Positions 1-7,937 of a stretch of DNA of 64,000 nucleotides are shown here, in pieces (the first letter of the stretch is position 1; the number at the start of each line of letters is the position of its first letter). Origin of the DNA: WHSW01 sp963842795 (GTDB lineage Bacteria > Actinomycetota > Thermoleophilia > Solirubrobacterales > 70-9); assembly GCA_963842795.1 (NCBI GenBank), contig CAWJHV010000040.1:186001-250000 (forward strand), read 5' to 3'. The position numbers were made by a program, and so were the translations under genes. Below the pieces are notes generated by a model, which did no database searches, was not told the origin of the DNA, and saw only the letters and a program-made list of their open reading frames with translations.

Positions 1-1
1 G

Positions 2-859
2 GGGATCCTCAACGGCACCCCGCCGACGGTGGTCGGCAACTGGATCGAGGAGCTTGGCGACCAGGGCATCGACGAGGCGAGTTGCCACCACATCCGCGAG
101 ATCCGACCGGGAGTCCTGCTGACCGCCTGCCGCCCGTTCGCCGTGATCTCGCTCCTCCCGAAGGACGGCGGCTCGCCGAAGCATCCGAAGGTGCTCTACA
201 CGGGAGAGGCCGCCAAGTTCGTCCATTCCGCCCGGTGGCCGCGGAGCGGCAGAGACCAGTTGGTGCTCACCGGGGGCGAGGAGAACTTCACCGGGCGTTG
301 TGAGCTCAACAACAGCGAGTTCTCGACGTACAGCGCCGGGGACGTGCTCCGCGGCGACTCGGCGACCTTCGACGGCCCGCTCGACCAGGTCCCGCCGGCG
401 GGCAACGGCTATTACGCCGACGGCAAGCCGGTAGCCGGCGCCCTGGGCTGCTCGGTCCACTGGTTCCAGGAGCACCCGACCTTCCGAAACGGCGGCCTCG
501 TCGCGATCTCCGAGTACGAGGACGGGGTGCGCTTCCTGCAGATCAAGCGGGACGGGTCGATCGTCGAGCAGGGCTACTTCCTCTCGCTGGGCAGCTCGTC
601 GTCGTCGCCGAAATGGGCCGGCAAGGACGATGTCCTCTACTCGATCGACTACCTGCGTGGCATCGACATCCTGCGCTGGAAGGGTGGGCACTACGTCCCC
701 GGAGCGCCCACGGAGAGCGGCAAGGTGCCGGGGACCAACGGCGTGACCGTGCCGGTGGCGCCGACCCCGGCCCAGGCCTCGCTGCGTGACGAGCTCGCGG
801 CGACGCTGCGAGCGAGCGGCTGGGCTCCCTGGATCTGCACGCGGATCGCGGGTAGGTAG
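2..859 (+). CDS. LVIVD-like secreted repeat protein, C-terminal part
   Basis: The reading frame is already open at the first base, so this is the 3' end of a longer gene. The visible ~285 residues include a segment like the closing blades of LVIVD-repeat (beta-propeller) proteins: an SVHWFQEHP stretch, then GLVAISEYEDGVRFL, and later a VLYSIDYLRGIDIL stretch resembling the family's '..Y..D..rGldV..' blade end. Such proteins are usually exported in Solirubrobacterales; the signal peptide would lie outside the window. It ends with TAG at 857-859 and faces the ABM gene tail to tail. Function unknown; the family assignment is from motif resemblance only. Confidence 0.6.
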   Translation, partial: GILNGTPPTVVGNWIEELGDQGIDEASCHHIREIRPGVLLTACRPFAVISLLPKDGGSPKHPKVLYTGEAAKFVHSARWPRSGRDQLVLTGGEENFTGRCELNNSEFSTYSAGDVLRGDSATFDGPLDQVPPAGNGYYADGKPVAGALGCSVHWFQEHPTFRNGGLVAISEYEDGVRFLQIKRDGSIVEQGYFLSLGSSSSSPKWAGKDDVLYSIDYLRGIDILRWKGGHYVPGAPTESGKVPGTNGVTVPVAPTPAQASLRDELAATLRASGWAPWICTRIAGR

Positions 860-888
860 CGCGCCGAGGGTCGCGCTCCGGCGACGGC

Positions 889-1245
889 TCAGCCGCCGGG
901 GCGACGCTCGAACGGAGTCAGGTCGGGAAAGTCGCTCGTCGCGCCAACGCCGTGGATGCGGACCTCGGGGACGCCGGCGATCAGCTCGCCGATCCCGGCG
1001 GCGAAGCCGGCCACGCTCGGAGCGCCGAAGTGAGCCCGAAGCGCCTCGACCGATTCCCATTCCTCGACCGCGATGAACTCGTTCTCGGCTTCGACCGACT
1101 CGTAGAAGCCGTAGTTGATGCAACCCGGCTCGCGCCGGGACTCCCCCTGCATCCATCGCAGCAGCTCGATCAGCTCACGGCGCTTGTCCGGCCGCGCCCC
1201 CACCCGTCCGACGACGATCAGCATCGAGCTCGCGGGCGACATCAT
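889..1245 (-). CDS. Antibiotic biosynthesis monooxygenase (ABM) domain protein
   Basis: A 118-aa single-domain protein of the YgiN/ABM ferredoxin-like fold. It shows the usual order: a first strand (MLIVVGRVGARPDKRRELI), a helix with EPGCINYGFYES, and the EFIAVEEWESVEALRAHF segment typical of cofactor-free quinol monooxygenases. Family members oxidise small aromatic or quinol substrates or act as heme-handling homologues; the substrate here cannot be inferred. The two leading Met codons and an internal Met at residue 8 leave the start uncertain by up to seven residues. It is divergent from the DUF6325 gene. Confidence 0.8.
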   Translation of the reverse strand: MMSPASSMLIVVGRVGARPDKRRELIELLRWMQGESRREPGCINYGFYESVEAENEFIAVEEWESVEALRAHFGAPSVAGFAAGIGELIAGVPEVRIHGVGATSDFPDLTPFERRPGG

Positions 1246-1338
1246 GGGAGCCTATGGGCATCCGGGATATTGTCCGAGGCACGGCGGAGGGAACGCGGGG
1301 ACCGTGGAACATAACGACGAACCGGAAAGGGACTGAGC

Positions 1339-1794
1339 GTGAGCGCAGACGAGCTTGAAGAGATGGGGCCGATCGACTACCTGATCATGGAGTGGCCCGA
1401 CGGCCAGCCGAGCGGCGAGGCCGCGCCCCTCCTGGTCGACCTGGTCGATCGGGGCCTGATCCGCGTCATCGACATCGCCTTCGTCTCCAAAGGCGAGGAC
1501 GGCTCGGTGACCCGGCTGGACCTCGCCGCGCTGGCCGAGCGGTTCGAGTCGCTGAAGGAGCTCGAGGGCGCGTCGTCGGGACTGCTCTCCGACGAGGACG
1601 CCGAGGAGGCCGCCACTGCGCTCGAGCCGGGGTCGGCGGCCGGGATCCTCGTGTACGAAAACCGCTGGGCCGCGCCCTTCGCCGTGGCGCTGCGCCGCTC
1701 GGGCGCTCAGCTCGTCGCAAACGGCCGCATCCCGGTCCAGGCCATCCTCGCCGCGCTTGACGCATCCGAGGAATCCGACTCCGCCACCTCCTGA
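1339..1794 (+). CDS. DUF6325 family protein
   Basis: A 151-aa acidic protein starting at GTG behind a GAAAGGG ribosome site. It opens MSADELEEMGPIDYLIMEWP and contains the GLIRVIDIAFVSKGEDGSV strand and a GILVYENRWAAPFAVALR segment near the C-terminus. These match DUF6325 (family recalled, not searched), whose members accompany a small SHOCT-domain protein in many actinobacteria. Here the SHOCT gene follows after 19 bases, so the two are probably one operon. No catalytic motif is visible and the function is unknown. Confidence 0.75.
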   Translation: MSADELEEMGPIDYLIMEWPDGQPSGEAAPLLVDLVDRGLIRVIDIAFVSKGEDGSVTRLDLAALAERFESLKELEGASSGLLSDEDAEEAATALEPGSAAGILVYENRWAAPFAVALRRSGAQLVANGRIPVQAILAALDASEESDSATS

Positions 1795-1813
1795 CCAAGG
1801 AAAGGACAAGCTC

Positions 1814-2080
1814 ATGCCAGGATTGCTCCGAGGCGTCGCCAGAGTTGCTGTCGTCTCCGGAACCGCAACCGCCGTCAGCAACCGCGTCTCCCGCCGCCAG
1901 GCGAATCGCTGGGCCGAGCAGGAGCCGCAGCAGGCTCCGGCCTACGAGGAGGCTCCACCCCAGGCCCCGCCGCCGGCCGCCGATCCGATCGAGCAGCTGA
2001 CCAAGCTCGGTGAGCTACGCGACAACGGCGTGCTGACGGAGGAGGAGTTCGCCGCGCAGAAGGCGAAGCTGCTCGGCTAG
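1814..2080 (+). CDS. SHOCT domain protein
   Basis: An 88-aa protein with a basic, Ala/Val-rich N-terminus (possible membrane-associated helix), a Gln/Ala/Pro-rich linker (residues ~35-57) and a C-terminal SHOCT motif: LTKLGELRDNGVLTEEEF followed by AAQKAKLL. SHOCT is a short two-helix oligomerisation domain. The ATG at 1814 is chosen because GGAAAGGA lies just before it; the frame is open further upstream, but that part overlaps the DUF6325 end. It is most likely co-transcribed with DUF6325. Confidence 0.85.
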   Translation: MPGLLRGVARVAVVSGTATAVSNRVSRRQANRWAEQEPQQAPAYEEAPPQAPPPAADPIEQLTKLGELRDNGVLTEEEFAAQKAKLLG

Positions 2081-2161
2081 CTCCGGCGGCCCTCATTACC
2101 CGGGTCGGGCGCGCCATGCGAAGGTAGGGGCCGGAGTCCCAACCCGAGGAGGAACAGGCAG

Positions 2162-2374
2162 ATGGCTGAAAGCGTTTATCGCGTCACCGAGGTTGTCGGC
2201 GTCAGTTCGGATTCATGGGAGCAGGCGGCGACGAACGCCGTCGAGACCGTCGCTCAGTCCGTGCGGGACCTGCGGATTGCCGAGGTCGTGCGCCAGGACG
2301 TGACGATCGAGGACGGCAAGGTGTCCGGATTCCGCGTGCGTCTCGGAGTCTCCTTCAAGTACGACAGGGCGTAG
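2162..2374 (+). CDS. Dodecin family flavin-binding protein
   Basis: A 70-aa protein that is a clear dodecin: SVYRVTEVVGVSSDSWEQA at the N-terminus, the central helix, then the strand DGKVSGFRVRLGVSFKY. Dodecins form hollow dodecamers that store or sequester flavins such as riboflavin, FMN or lumichrome. The length is standard for the family. A strong GAGGAGG ribosome site precedes the ATG. It stands alone between the SHOCT gene and a convergent SnoaL gene. Confidence 0.93.
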   Translation: MAESVYRVTEVVGVSSDSWEQAATNAVETVAQSVRDLRIAEVVRQDVTIEDGKVSGFRVRLGVSFKYDRA

Positions 2375-2478
2375 AAGAGTCCCGGGGAAGCGCGAAAGGG
2401 TGGCGGGTAGGCAGCGTCGGCTGCTCGCCTGAGGACGCATCCTGAGTAGCGCTTCTCGCCCGTCGCGGTAATTCTGGG

Positions 2479-2877
2479 CTACTCCCGCAGCCCGGCGGCC
2501 GCGAGGGCGGCCCGGCGGGCAAGGAACAACTCCATTCGCGCCAGGACACCGTCGTGACCCGTGACCGTCGCCCACGAACGCACCTCCACGGCAGCATCGC
2601 TGCCTCTGGGCGACCCTCGTTGGATGAACTCGACCACCACCCGGTCACCGGCGTCGACGAAATCGATCGCCTCGAACGTGAGCCGATCGAAAGACTCCAC
2701 CCACGCGGTCAGCCAGCGGCGGGCCGCCGCGCCGTGGTAGGTGCCCGCATCGGGCATCTCCGGGGCAAGAACGAGCTCAAAGTCGTCGGGTAGATCCGCG
2801 TAAGCGCCGAAGTCTCCACGCGCAAACGGCTCATACGCTGCGCGAAGCGTGTCAACCATCTCCTGCGTCATGGTCAA
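2479..2877 (-). CDS. SnoaL-like (NTF2 superfamily) protein
   Basis: A 132-aa NTF2-fold protein: N-terminal helices (TLRAAYEPFARGDFGAYADL), a middle DRLTFEAIDFVDAGDRVVVEF segment shared by the other SnoaL paralogs in this window, and a terminal AALAAAGLRE tail. Members are small cone-shaped dimers, often ketosteroid-isomerase-like enzymes or ligand binders; no specific substrate is evident. It follows a second SnoaL gene on the same strand after 51 bases and is probably co-transcribed with it. Confidence 0.8.
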   Translation of the reverse strand: MTMTQEMVDTLRAAYEPFARGDFGAYADLPDDFELVLAPEMPDAGTYHGAAARRWLTAWVESFDRLTFEAIDFVDAGDRVVVEFIQRGSPRGSDAAVEVRSWATVTGHDGVLARMELFLARRAALAAAGLRE

Positions 2878-2928
2878 CGCAGTATCGCGCCCGCTGCGCG
2901 GAGCGCGCGACTGCGGAGGACGAGAGCG

Positions 2929-3330
2929 CTATTCCAACAGGCCGACGGCCGCGAGGGCCGCGTCCCGATCCAGATAGCCCTGGATGCGAACGACGCGCCC
3001 TCCACTCACGGCAACGACAACTGCCGTCTTGGTTTCCAGCTCCACCCCGCTGCCTCGACCACGCCGGTACTCGTGCAACAGCACGACGACGTCGTCGCCG
3101 GCATCGATGAACTCCTCCGCATCCAGGCGGCGCTCTTCCCACGCCTCCAGATCCTCGGCCAACGTCTCGTCGATCTGCGACTGACCGTGGGCTACCTCGC
3201 GCTCTTGGAGCCCACCGACCGTGCCGCGGAGCTCGACCTCGGGGTCGACCAGCTGTGCTGACTTTTCCGCATCCCCTCCCAGGAACGCCTCGAAGGCAGC
3301 CCGCACGATCTCCACGTTCTCCTCCGACAT
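2929..3330 (-). CDS. SnoaL-like protein, MSEENVEIVR type
   Basis: A 133-aa NTF2-fold protein with the MSEENVEIVRAAFEAF start that recurs, as MSQENVE, in three other genes of this window. The DAEEFIDAGDDVVVLLHEYRRG segment and the DRDAALAAVGLLE tail are also conserved among these paralogs. The role is unknown. The start lies 62 bases from a palindromic operator (3393-3416) that probably belongs to the divergent DUF899 operon, so it could share that regulation. Confidence 0.85.
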   Translation of the reverse strand: MSEENVEIVRAAFEAFLGGDAEKSAQLVDPEVELRGTVGGLQEREVAHGQSQIDETLAEDLEAWEERRLDAEEFIDAGDDVVVLLHEYRRGRGSGVELETKTAVVVAVSGGRVVRIQGYLDRDAALAAVGLLE

Positions 3331-3392
3331 CGCCCAGGCAGTATCCCGCGCCCCGACCCCTACCTCCTGACCCGAACGGGACCGTCCTTGCT

Positions 3393-3416
3393 ATATTCAT
3401 CCCGTTGGGTGAATAT
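3393..3416. promoter_or_regulatory. Palindromic operator, probable ArsR-family site
   Basis: A 24-bp near-perfect inverted repeat with arms ATATTCATCC and GGGTGAATAT around a 4-base centre (one mismatch). It lies 24 bases before the DUF899 start, and TATATT in its left arm could serve as a -10 box. AT-rich ATTCA/TGAAT palindromes are typical of ArsR/SmtB sites, and an ArsR gene is the third gene of the operon. Autoregulation is inferred. Confidence 0.65.
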
Positions 3417-3440
3417 CCTGAAAGAGCTCGAGGAGGAGCC

Positions 3441-4190
3441 ATGAAACTAACGCCGATCGTCAGTGAACAGGAGTGGCAGGACGCGCGTGACGCGCTGCTG
3501 GTGAAGGAGAAGGAGTTCACCCACGCGCGCGACGCGCTGGCGGCCGAACGTCGCCGGATGCCGCGGGTGCTGGTCGAGGGGGACTACGAGTTCGAGGGCC
3601 CCGACGGGCGGCTGAGCCTGCTCGACCTGTTCGAGGGCCGCCGCCAGCTGATCCTCTACCGCTTCTTCTACGAGCCCGGCGTGAGCGGATGGCCGGATAA
3701 GGGCTGCCCCGGCTGCTCGATGATCGCCGACCAGCGCGCTCATCCAGCGCACGTGAACGCGCGCGACACCACGGTCGCGAACATCTCGCGCGCGCCGCAG
3801 GCGGACATCCAGCGGCTCAAGGAGAAGATGGGCTGGGAGCACATCCCCTGGTTCACGATCACCGACGACTTCGACAAGGACTTCGGCGTCGGCGAGTGGC
3901 ACGCGACCAACGTCTTCCTGCGGGTCGGGGACCGGATCTACCGCACCTACATTGTGGACGGGCGCGGCGACGAGGCCCTCGGCAGCACGTTCAGCTACCT
4001 GGACGTCGCGCCGCTCGGCCGCCAGGAGGAGTGGCAGGACTCTCCCGAGGGCTACCCGCAGGAGGGAAACGGTTCGTGGTGGCGCCGCCACGACGAGTAC
4101 GAGTCCAACCCGCCGTCGCTGCCGGCGGACGACGAGACGCTGATCGCCGCCGACGACCGGGCGCGCAGCGCCGCGGGGATCGGGGCGTGA
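3441..4190 (+). CDS. DUF899 family thioredoxin-like protein
   Basis: A 249-aa protein of the DUF899 thioredoxin-fold family. Visible marks are LLDLFEGRRQLILYRFFYEPG, a C89-P-G-C92 motif in GCPGCSM, the FDKDFGVGEWHATNVFLR segment and a Trp-rich C-terminus (NGSWWRRHDEY). The CPGC pair suggests a redox role, but no substrate is known. ATG 3441 is chosen because GAGGAGG precedes it; the frame is open upstream through the operator. It is the first gene of a chain with a membrane peptide, ArsR and SRPBCC, each joined by a GTGA overlap. Confidence 0.85.
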   Translation: MKLTPIVSEQEWQDARDALLVKEKEFTHARDALAAERRRMPRVLVEGDYEFEGPDGRLSLLDLFEGRRQLILYRFFYEPGVSGWPDKGCPGCSMIADQRAHPAHVNARDTTVANISRAPQADIQRLKEKMGWEHIPWFTITDDFDKDFGVGEWHATNVFLRVGDRIYRTYIVDGRGDEALGSTFSYLDVAPLGRQEEWQDSPEGYPQEGNGSWWRRHDEYESNPPSLPADDETLIAADDRARSAAGIGA

Positions 4191-4324
4191 TCCTTATCGC
4201 GCACGTCGCCGGCGTCCCGGTCGAGGAGCTCGCGCTCACGGCCGTCGGGGCCGGTGGCGCGCTCCTCGTCGCCCGCACCTGGGTGTCGCTGCGCCTGCGA
4301 GGGCGCCGGGGCGGGCCGGCGTGA
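4187..4324 (+). CDS. 45-aa membrane peptide
   Basis: A very short gene between DUF899 and ArsR. GTG at 4187 overlaps the DUF899 stop (GTGA), and its own TGA overlaps the ArsR GTG at 4321. The peptide has one hydrophobic helix (VEELALTAVGAGGALLVA) followed by a basic tail (RLRGRRGG), so a single-pass membrane protein with cytoplasmic C-terminus is likely. The double overlap suggests translational coupling. No family recognised. Confidence 0.6.
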   Translation: MILIAHVAGVPVEELALTAVGAGGALLVARTWVSLRLRGRRGGPA

Positions 4325-4659
4325 CAACCGCGACACTGGACCGCGTGTTCTCCGCGGTCTCCGATCCGACGCGCCGCGCGATCCTCGCGCGGCTCGCGGA
4401 TTCGAACGCCCGGGTCACGGACCTCGCCGGCGACTTCCCGATCTCGCTCAACTCGACCTCGAAGCACATCCGCGTGCTCGAGGGCGCGGGCCTGGTGCAC
4501 CGCGAGGTCCATGGGCGCGAGCACATCCTCAGCCTCGAGGCTGAGCCGCTCGCGGAAGCAGCCGAATGGATCGAGCACTACCGCCGCTTCTGGACCGACC
4601 AGCTCGCCTCGCTCGACCGTTTCGTCACCACGCGCGAGGCCGGGAAGGAGTCGAAGTGA
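4321..4659 (+). CDS. ArsR-family transcriptional regulator
   Basis: A 112-aa winged-helix repressor: DRVFSAVSDPTRRAILARL is the classic ArsR opening, followed by the recognition helix (ISLNSTSKHIRVLEGAGLV) and the wing (REVHGREHILSLE). It has no metal-binding cysteine pair. ArsR regulators of this type often sit directly before an SRPBCC gene, and here the next gene starts within the stop codon. It probably binds the palindrome at 3393-3416 and represses its own operon; the inducer is unknown. Confidence 0.92.
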   Translation: MTTATLDRVFSAVSDPTRRAILARLADSNARVTDLAGDFPISLNSTSKHIRVLEGAGLVHREVHGREHILSLEAEPLAEAAEWIEHYRRFWTDQLASLDRFVTTREAGKESK

Positions 4660-5090
4660 ACGACACCGGCGAGTTCACCGTGACGGTGCGGCGCGAGATC
4701 GCCGCCCCGGCCGAGACGCTGTACGACGCCTGGCTCGATGCCGAGCAGCTCGGCACCTGGATGCGGCCGCGGACGGTCAGCGAGACCCGGGCCGAGACCG
4801 ATCCGCGCGTGGGCGGCGATTTCCGCATCGTCATGGTCAGCGACGGAAGCGACCTCCTCCACCGGGGGACCTACCGGGAGATCGACAGGCCCAGCCGGCT
4901 CGTGTTCACCTGGTCCTCACCCGCGACCGGCCACCGGGACTCCGTCGTCACCGTCACCTTCGAGCCCCTGAAGACCGGTTCGACGATGGTCGAGATCCAC
5001 CAGGTCGGCCTCCCCGACGAGGAGTCCCGCGCCAGCCACACCGGGGGCTGGTCCGACGCCCTCGCCCTGCTCGAGCGTCACCAGGCCTAA
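4656..5090 (+). CDS. SRPBCC domain (AHSA1-like) protein
   Basis: A 144-aa START/Bet v1-fold protein: VRREIAAPAETLYDAWLD, then WMRPRTV, GGDFRIVMVSDGS, HRGTYREIDRPSRLVFTW, and a C-terminal helix with HTGGWSDALALLE. These are the landmarks of the AHSA1/activator-of-Hsp90-like SRPBCC family. The GTG start overlaps the ArsR stop. Such pairs are widespread; the SRPBCC protein is thought to bind a hydrophobic ligand, but no ligand can be named. It ends 5 bases from the convergent epimerase. Confidence 0.9.
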   Translation: MNDTGEFTVTVRREIAAPAETLYDAWLDAEQLGTWMRPRTVSETRAETDPRVGGDFRIVMVSDGSDLLHRGTYREIDRPSRLVFTWSSPATGHRDSVVTVTFEPLKTGSTMVEIHQVGLPDEESRASHTGGWSDALALLERHQA

Positions 5091-5095
5091 GGCGC

Positions 5096-6082
5096 TCAGG
5101 CCTGTACGTGGCTGGTTGTGGCTGCGCGATGCGCCTGCCGGCCACCAGCCGACGGCGCGGTCGCCGCGTAGGCGGCCGCGAAGCCCTGGCGCCAGCTCGG
5201 GTAGCGCAGCTCCCAGCCCAGCTCCCGCTTGGCCTTCGCGTTCGAAGCGCCGCGGGCCTCGGTTCCCATCATCACCGCCGGTTCGCCCGCGAACAGCCGC
5301 GCCAGCCACCGGGGAAAGTGTCGGGGCGGCTTGGCGCCCAGCACATCGGCGAGCACAGGCAGCCACTCGCGCACGCGGGCGGGTTCGTCGTCGACGATGT
5401 TGTAGACGCCGGGACCGTCGTGCTCGAGCGCGAGCGCCGTCGCCAGGGCGGCGTCGTCGAGGTGGGTCCACGACCACACGCCGCCACCGTCGCCGACGAT
5501 CGGGAACTGCCGCTTGCGCACGGGCTCGACCAGCCCGTCGTTGGAAGCGCCGTAGAAGGCGCCGTAGCGAAGGGCGATCCCGCCGGCGTCGATAACGGCC
5601 TCATCGAGGTGGTGCAGCGCGGCGGCGGTCTCCTGCATGCCCGCCACCGAGGTGGTGTCGAGCGGATCGTCCTCGGTCTTGACCGGTCCACCCTCACGCG
5701 CATACCTGCCATAGGTCGCGACACTCTGGGCGACGAAGCGGCGTACGCCGGTCTCGCGCGCGGCGGCGAGGAGGTTGTCGGTGCCGTCGGTACGAAGCCG
5801 GTTGGTCTGCGCGAAGCTGCGGTCGAGGCTCCGGGTGAAGCGCGCGTCCGCCAGCGCGGTCGCCTGATGGACGATCGCCTCGGGCTCGGAAGCGGCCACG
5901 GTCTTACGAACGGCACCCGCATCGAGCAGGTCGAGCAGGATCGGCTTCGCTCCGAGCGCCCTGACGCGTTCGGCGTTCTCGGGCGAGCGCACGCCGCCGA
6001 TCACCTCGTGGCCTCGATCGATCAACTGCGGGACGAGCCTGGTTCCGATTGCCCCGCTGGCTCCTGCAACTAGGGCTCGCAT
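5096..6082 (-). CDS. NAD-dependent epimerase/dehydratase (extended SDR)
   Basis: A 328-aa extended SDR. The Rossmann motif GASGAIG is at the N-terminus, followed by an acidic patch and a SVATYGRY segment carrying the catalytic-type Tyr region. The C-terminal part has GGGVWSWTHLDDAALAT and GVYNIVDDEPA, typical of NAD-dependent nucleotide-sugar-type epimerases of broad specificity. A clean AAGGAG ribosome site precedes ATG 6082. It is divergent from the ECF41-type sigma factor, a common partnership for ECF41 loci. Substrate unknown. Confidence 0.88.
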   Translation of the reverse strand: MRALVAGASGAIGTRLVPQLIDRGHEVIGGVRSPENAERVRALGAKPILLDLLDAGAVRKTVAASEPEAIVHQATALADARFTRSLDRSFAQTNRLRTDGTDNLLAAARETGVRRFVAQSVATYGRYAREGGPVKTEDDPLDTTSVAGMQETAAALHHLDEAVIDAGGIALRYGAFYGASNDGLVEPVRKRQFPIVGDGGGVWSWTHLDDAALATALALEHDGPGVYNIVDDEPARVREWLPVLADVLGAKPPRHFPRWLARLFAGEPAVMMGTEARGASNAKAKRELGWELRYPSWRQGFAAAYAATAPSAGGRQAHRAATTSHVQA

Positions 6083-6095
6083 GATGTCTCCTTTC

Positions 6096-6122
6096 GGTCA
6101 CATCGACTCGTTTTCGGGGGTC
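6096..6122 (+). promoter_or_regulatory. ECF41/SigJ-type promoter candidate upstream of sigJ
   Basis: GGTCACA, a 16-base spacer, then GGTC, 37 bases before the sigma factor start. The published ECF41 promoter pattern is TGTCACA, 16-17 bases, CGTC. The same arrangement with the same 16-base spacing occurs at 7047 and 7938. Autoregulation is inferred. Confidence 0.6.
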
Positions 6123-6158
6123 TAGTGCTATGACCCAATGCAACGGAGGAACGTGACG

Positions 6159-7034
6159 ATGGATGAACGTGATTGGTTGGCGGAGCGCTTCGAGGAGCAC
6201 CGGGCCCGGCTGCGCGGGGTGGCCTACCGGATGCTCGGCTCGCTGAGCGAGGCGGACGACGCCGTCCAGGAGGCCTGGCTGCGGCTCAGCCGTTCGGATG
6301 CCGACGAGATCGAGAACCTCGGCGGCTGGCTGACGACGGTGGTCGGACGCGTGTCGCTGAACATGCTGCGCTCACGTAAGTCGCGGCGCGAGGACCCGTT
6401 CGCCGTGCACCTACCCGAGCCGATCGTCGACCGCGCCGACGGGACTGACCCCGAGCACGAGGCGCTGGTGGCCGACTCCGTCGGTCTCGCGCTGTTCGTG
6501 GTGCTCGAGACGCTGAGCCCCGCCGAGCGGCTGGCGTTCGTCCTGCACGACATCTTTGCCGTGCCCTTCGACGAGATCGCGCCGATCGTCGACCGCTCCC
6601 CCGAGGCGGCCCGCCAGCTGGCGAGTCGCGCCCGCCGCCGCGTGCGGGCTGAGAACACGGTGCCCGACGCCGACCTGGACTCTCAGCGAGAGGTCGTCGA
6701 TGCCTTCCTCGCGGCCTCACGCGACGGTGACTTCGACCGATTGGTCGCAGTTCTAGACCCCGATGTCGTCCTCAGAGCCGACTTCGGCCCAGCCGGATCG
6801 CGCGAAGTCCGGGGAGCGACCGCGGTCATCGGCCAGGCCAAGTTCTATTCGCAGCTCGGGCTCGACATGAAGCCTGCGCTCGTCAACGGCGCCGTGGGAC
6901 TGGTCACGACGCGCGACGGCCAGCCCTTCTCGGTCGGGGGGTTCACGGTCCGACGCGGAAGAATCGTCGAGATGGACTGGTTCGCCGACCCCGACCGCCT
7001 CCGCGAGCTGGACCTGTCGATCCTCGACGACTGA
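6159..7034 (+). CDS. sigJ: ECF41-type RNA polymerase sigma factor
   Basis: A 291-aa ECF sigma factor with a C-terminal SnoaL-like extension, the hallmark of ECF41/SigJ. Region 2 has RLRGVAYRMLGSLSEADDAV, region 4 has LSPAERLAFVLHDIFAVPF and the recognition helix around EAARQLASRARRRV, and residues ~175-275 form the NTF2-like domain. In ECF41 proteins this extension regulates activity in place of a separate anti-sigma factor. ATG 6159 is chosen because GGAGGA lies 8 bases upstream; an earlier ATG at 6138 lacks a site. Three matching promoter elements surround the gene. Confidence 0.92.
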   Translation: MDERDWLAERFEEHRARLRGVAYRMLGSLSEADDAVQEAWLRLSRSDADEIENLGGWLTTVVGRVSLNMLRSRKSRREDPFAVHLPEPIVDRADGTDPEHEALVADSVGLALFVVLETLSPAERLAFVLHDIFAVPFDEIAPIVDRSPEAARQLASRARRRVRAENTVPDADLDSQREVVDAFLAASRDGDFDRLVAVLDPDVVLRADFGPAGSREVRGATAVIGQAKFYSQLGLDMKPALVNGAVGLVTTRDGQPFSVGGFTVRRGRIVEMDWFADPDRLRELDLSILDD

Positions 7035-7046
7035 CCGCCGGGCGGC

Positions 7047-7073
7047 GGTCACAAAGGTCTCAGCCCGCGGGTC
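7047..7073 (+). promoter_or_regulatory. ECF41/SigJ-type promoter candidate upstream of 7144
   Basis: GGTCACA, 16 bases, GGTC, located 71 bases before the DUF6081-like gene. It is identical in both boxes and in spacing to the element before the sigma factor gene. Confidence 0.6.
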
Positions 7074-7143
7074 TTGGGACCAAACGCAATCCACCCGCCG
7101 CGGCTCGGCCGCCTGCGGACGAACAGCGGGGAAAGGAGCCGCG

Positions 7144-7920
7144 ATGAACGCGCCCAGCCCAGCTTCCGAGACGCACCCCCCGCCCATCGTCGGCGACGGC
7201 TTCGCCACCTACGACGATCTCGCGGGACCCGATCTGGACGCTGCACGCTGGGGCCCGGCGCGCCTGCCGCTCCCGACGGGCGGCGAGCACATCCCGCTGG
7301 ACCCCAACGCGGAGCTTGCAGTCGGCGAGGGCGAGGTGAGGGTGACGATTCCGCGCTTCTCGCTCGCACACGACACGTTTCAGTTCGTCGACAGCCCCAA
7401 GTACCTCACCTTCGCGACTCGCCGATTCGAGGTTCCGCCGGATCGGTCCGCGACCTTCGCGGTCGACCTCGAGGTCGAGAACATCGGCGGGGAACCGGAT
7501 GACTACCGCCGGGGAATGGCCGCCTTCCACGTCTTCGACTTCGACGTGAGCAAGCGGGTGTTCGCCGTCTGCGGCACCTCCACTCGCGTGTTGGCGCTCC
7601 ACGAGCAGCTGGGGTTGGGCGGCGGCGGGGCGGGCGAGCCGTTCTACCACGTGGTCGAGTCGCCGTACGAGGACTTCGACGACGATTTCACCCGCCTGCG
7701 CGCCTGCGAGATCACGCTCGACCGGAGCAATTCGACCGCGGCCTGGCGCGTCGACGGCCGCACGGTGTACGAGGTCAACACCTTGATCCCCGAACGCGCC
7801 CAGATCGGGTTCGGGATCTGGACGATGCTGCCGATCCGGGACGGTCGCAGTCGCTCGCTCGACGGGCAGGGCATGAAGGCGCGGTGGCGCCGGTTCCGTG
7901 TACGCGGCGTCGACGCATGA
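7144..7920 (+). CDS. DUF6081-like protein of unknown function
   Basis: A 258-aa soluble protein rich in beta strands without signal peptide. It begins with a GFATYDDLAGPDLDAARW segment and includes RRFEVPPDRSATFAVDLEVE, a FHVFDFDVSKRVFAVCGTS stretch, and a C-terminal WRVDGRTVYEVN/PIRDGRSRSLDGQG part. The pattern resembles DUF6081 and looks like a concanavalin-type sandwich; this is recalled, not searched. AAAGGAGCCGCG precedes the ATG. An ECF41-type promoter candidate upstream suggests control by the neighbouring sigma factor. Confidence 0.6.
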   Translation: MNAPSPASETHPPPIVGDGFATYDDLAGPDLDAARWGPARLPLPTGGEHIPLDPNAELAVGEGEVRVTIPRFSLAHDTFQFVDSPKYLTFATRRFEVPPDRSATFAVDLEVENIGGEPDDYRRGMAAFHVFDFDVSKRVFAVCGTSTRVLALHEQLGLGGGGAGEPFYHVVESPYEDFDDDFTRLRACEITLDRSNSTAAWRVDGRTVYEVNTLIPERAQIGFGIWTMLPIRDGRSRSLDGQGMKARWRRFRVRGVDA

Positions 7921-7937
7921 GCGTCTAGACCGCGATC

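Noticed and set aside
4511..6073. A 520-codon plus-strand frame
   Set aside because: It runs through ArsR and SRPBCC out of frame and antisense to the epimerase; it is Arg/Gly-rich without motifs.
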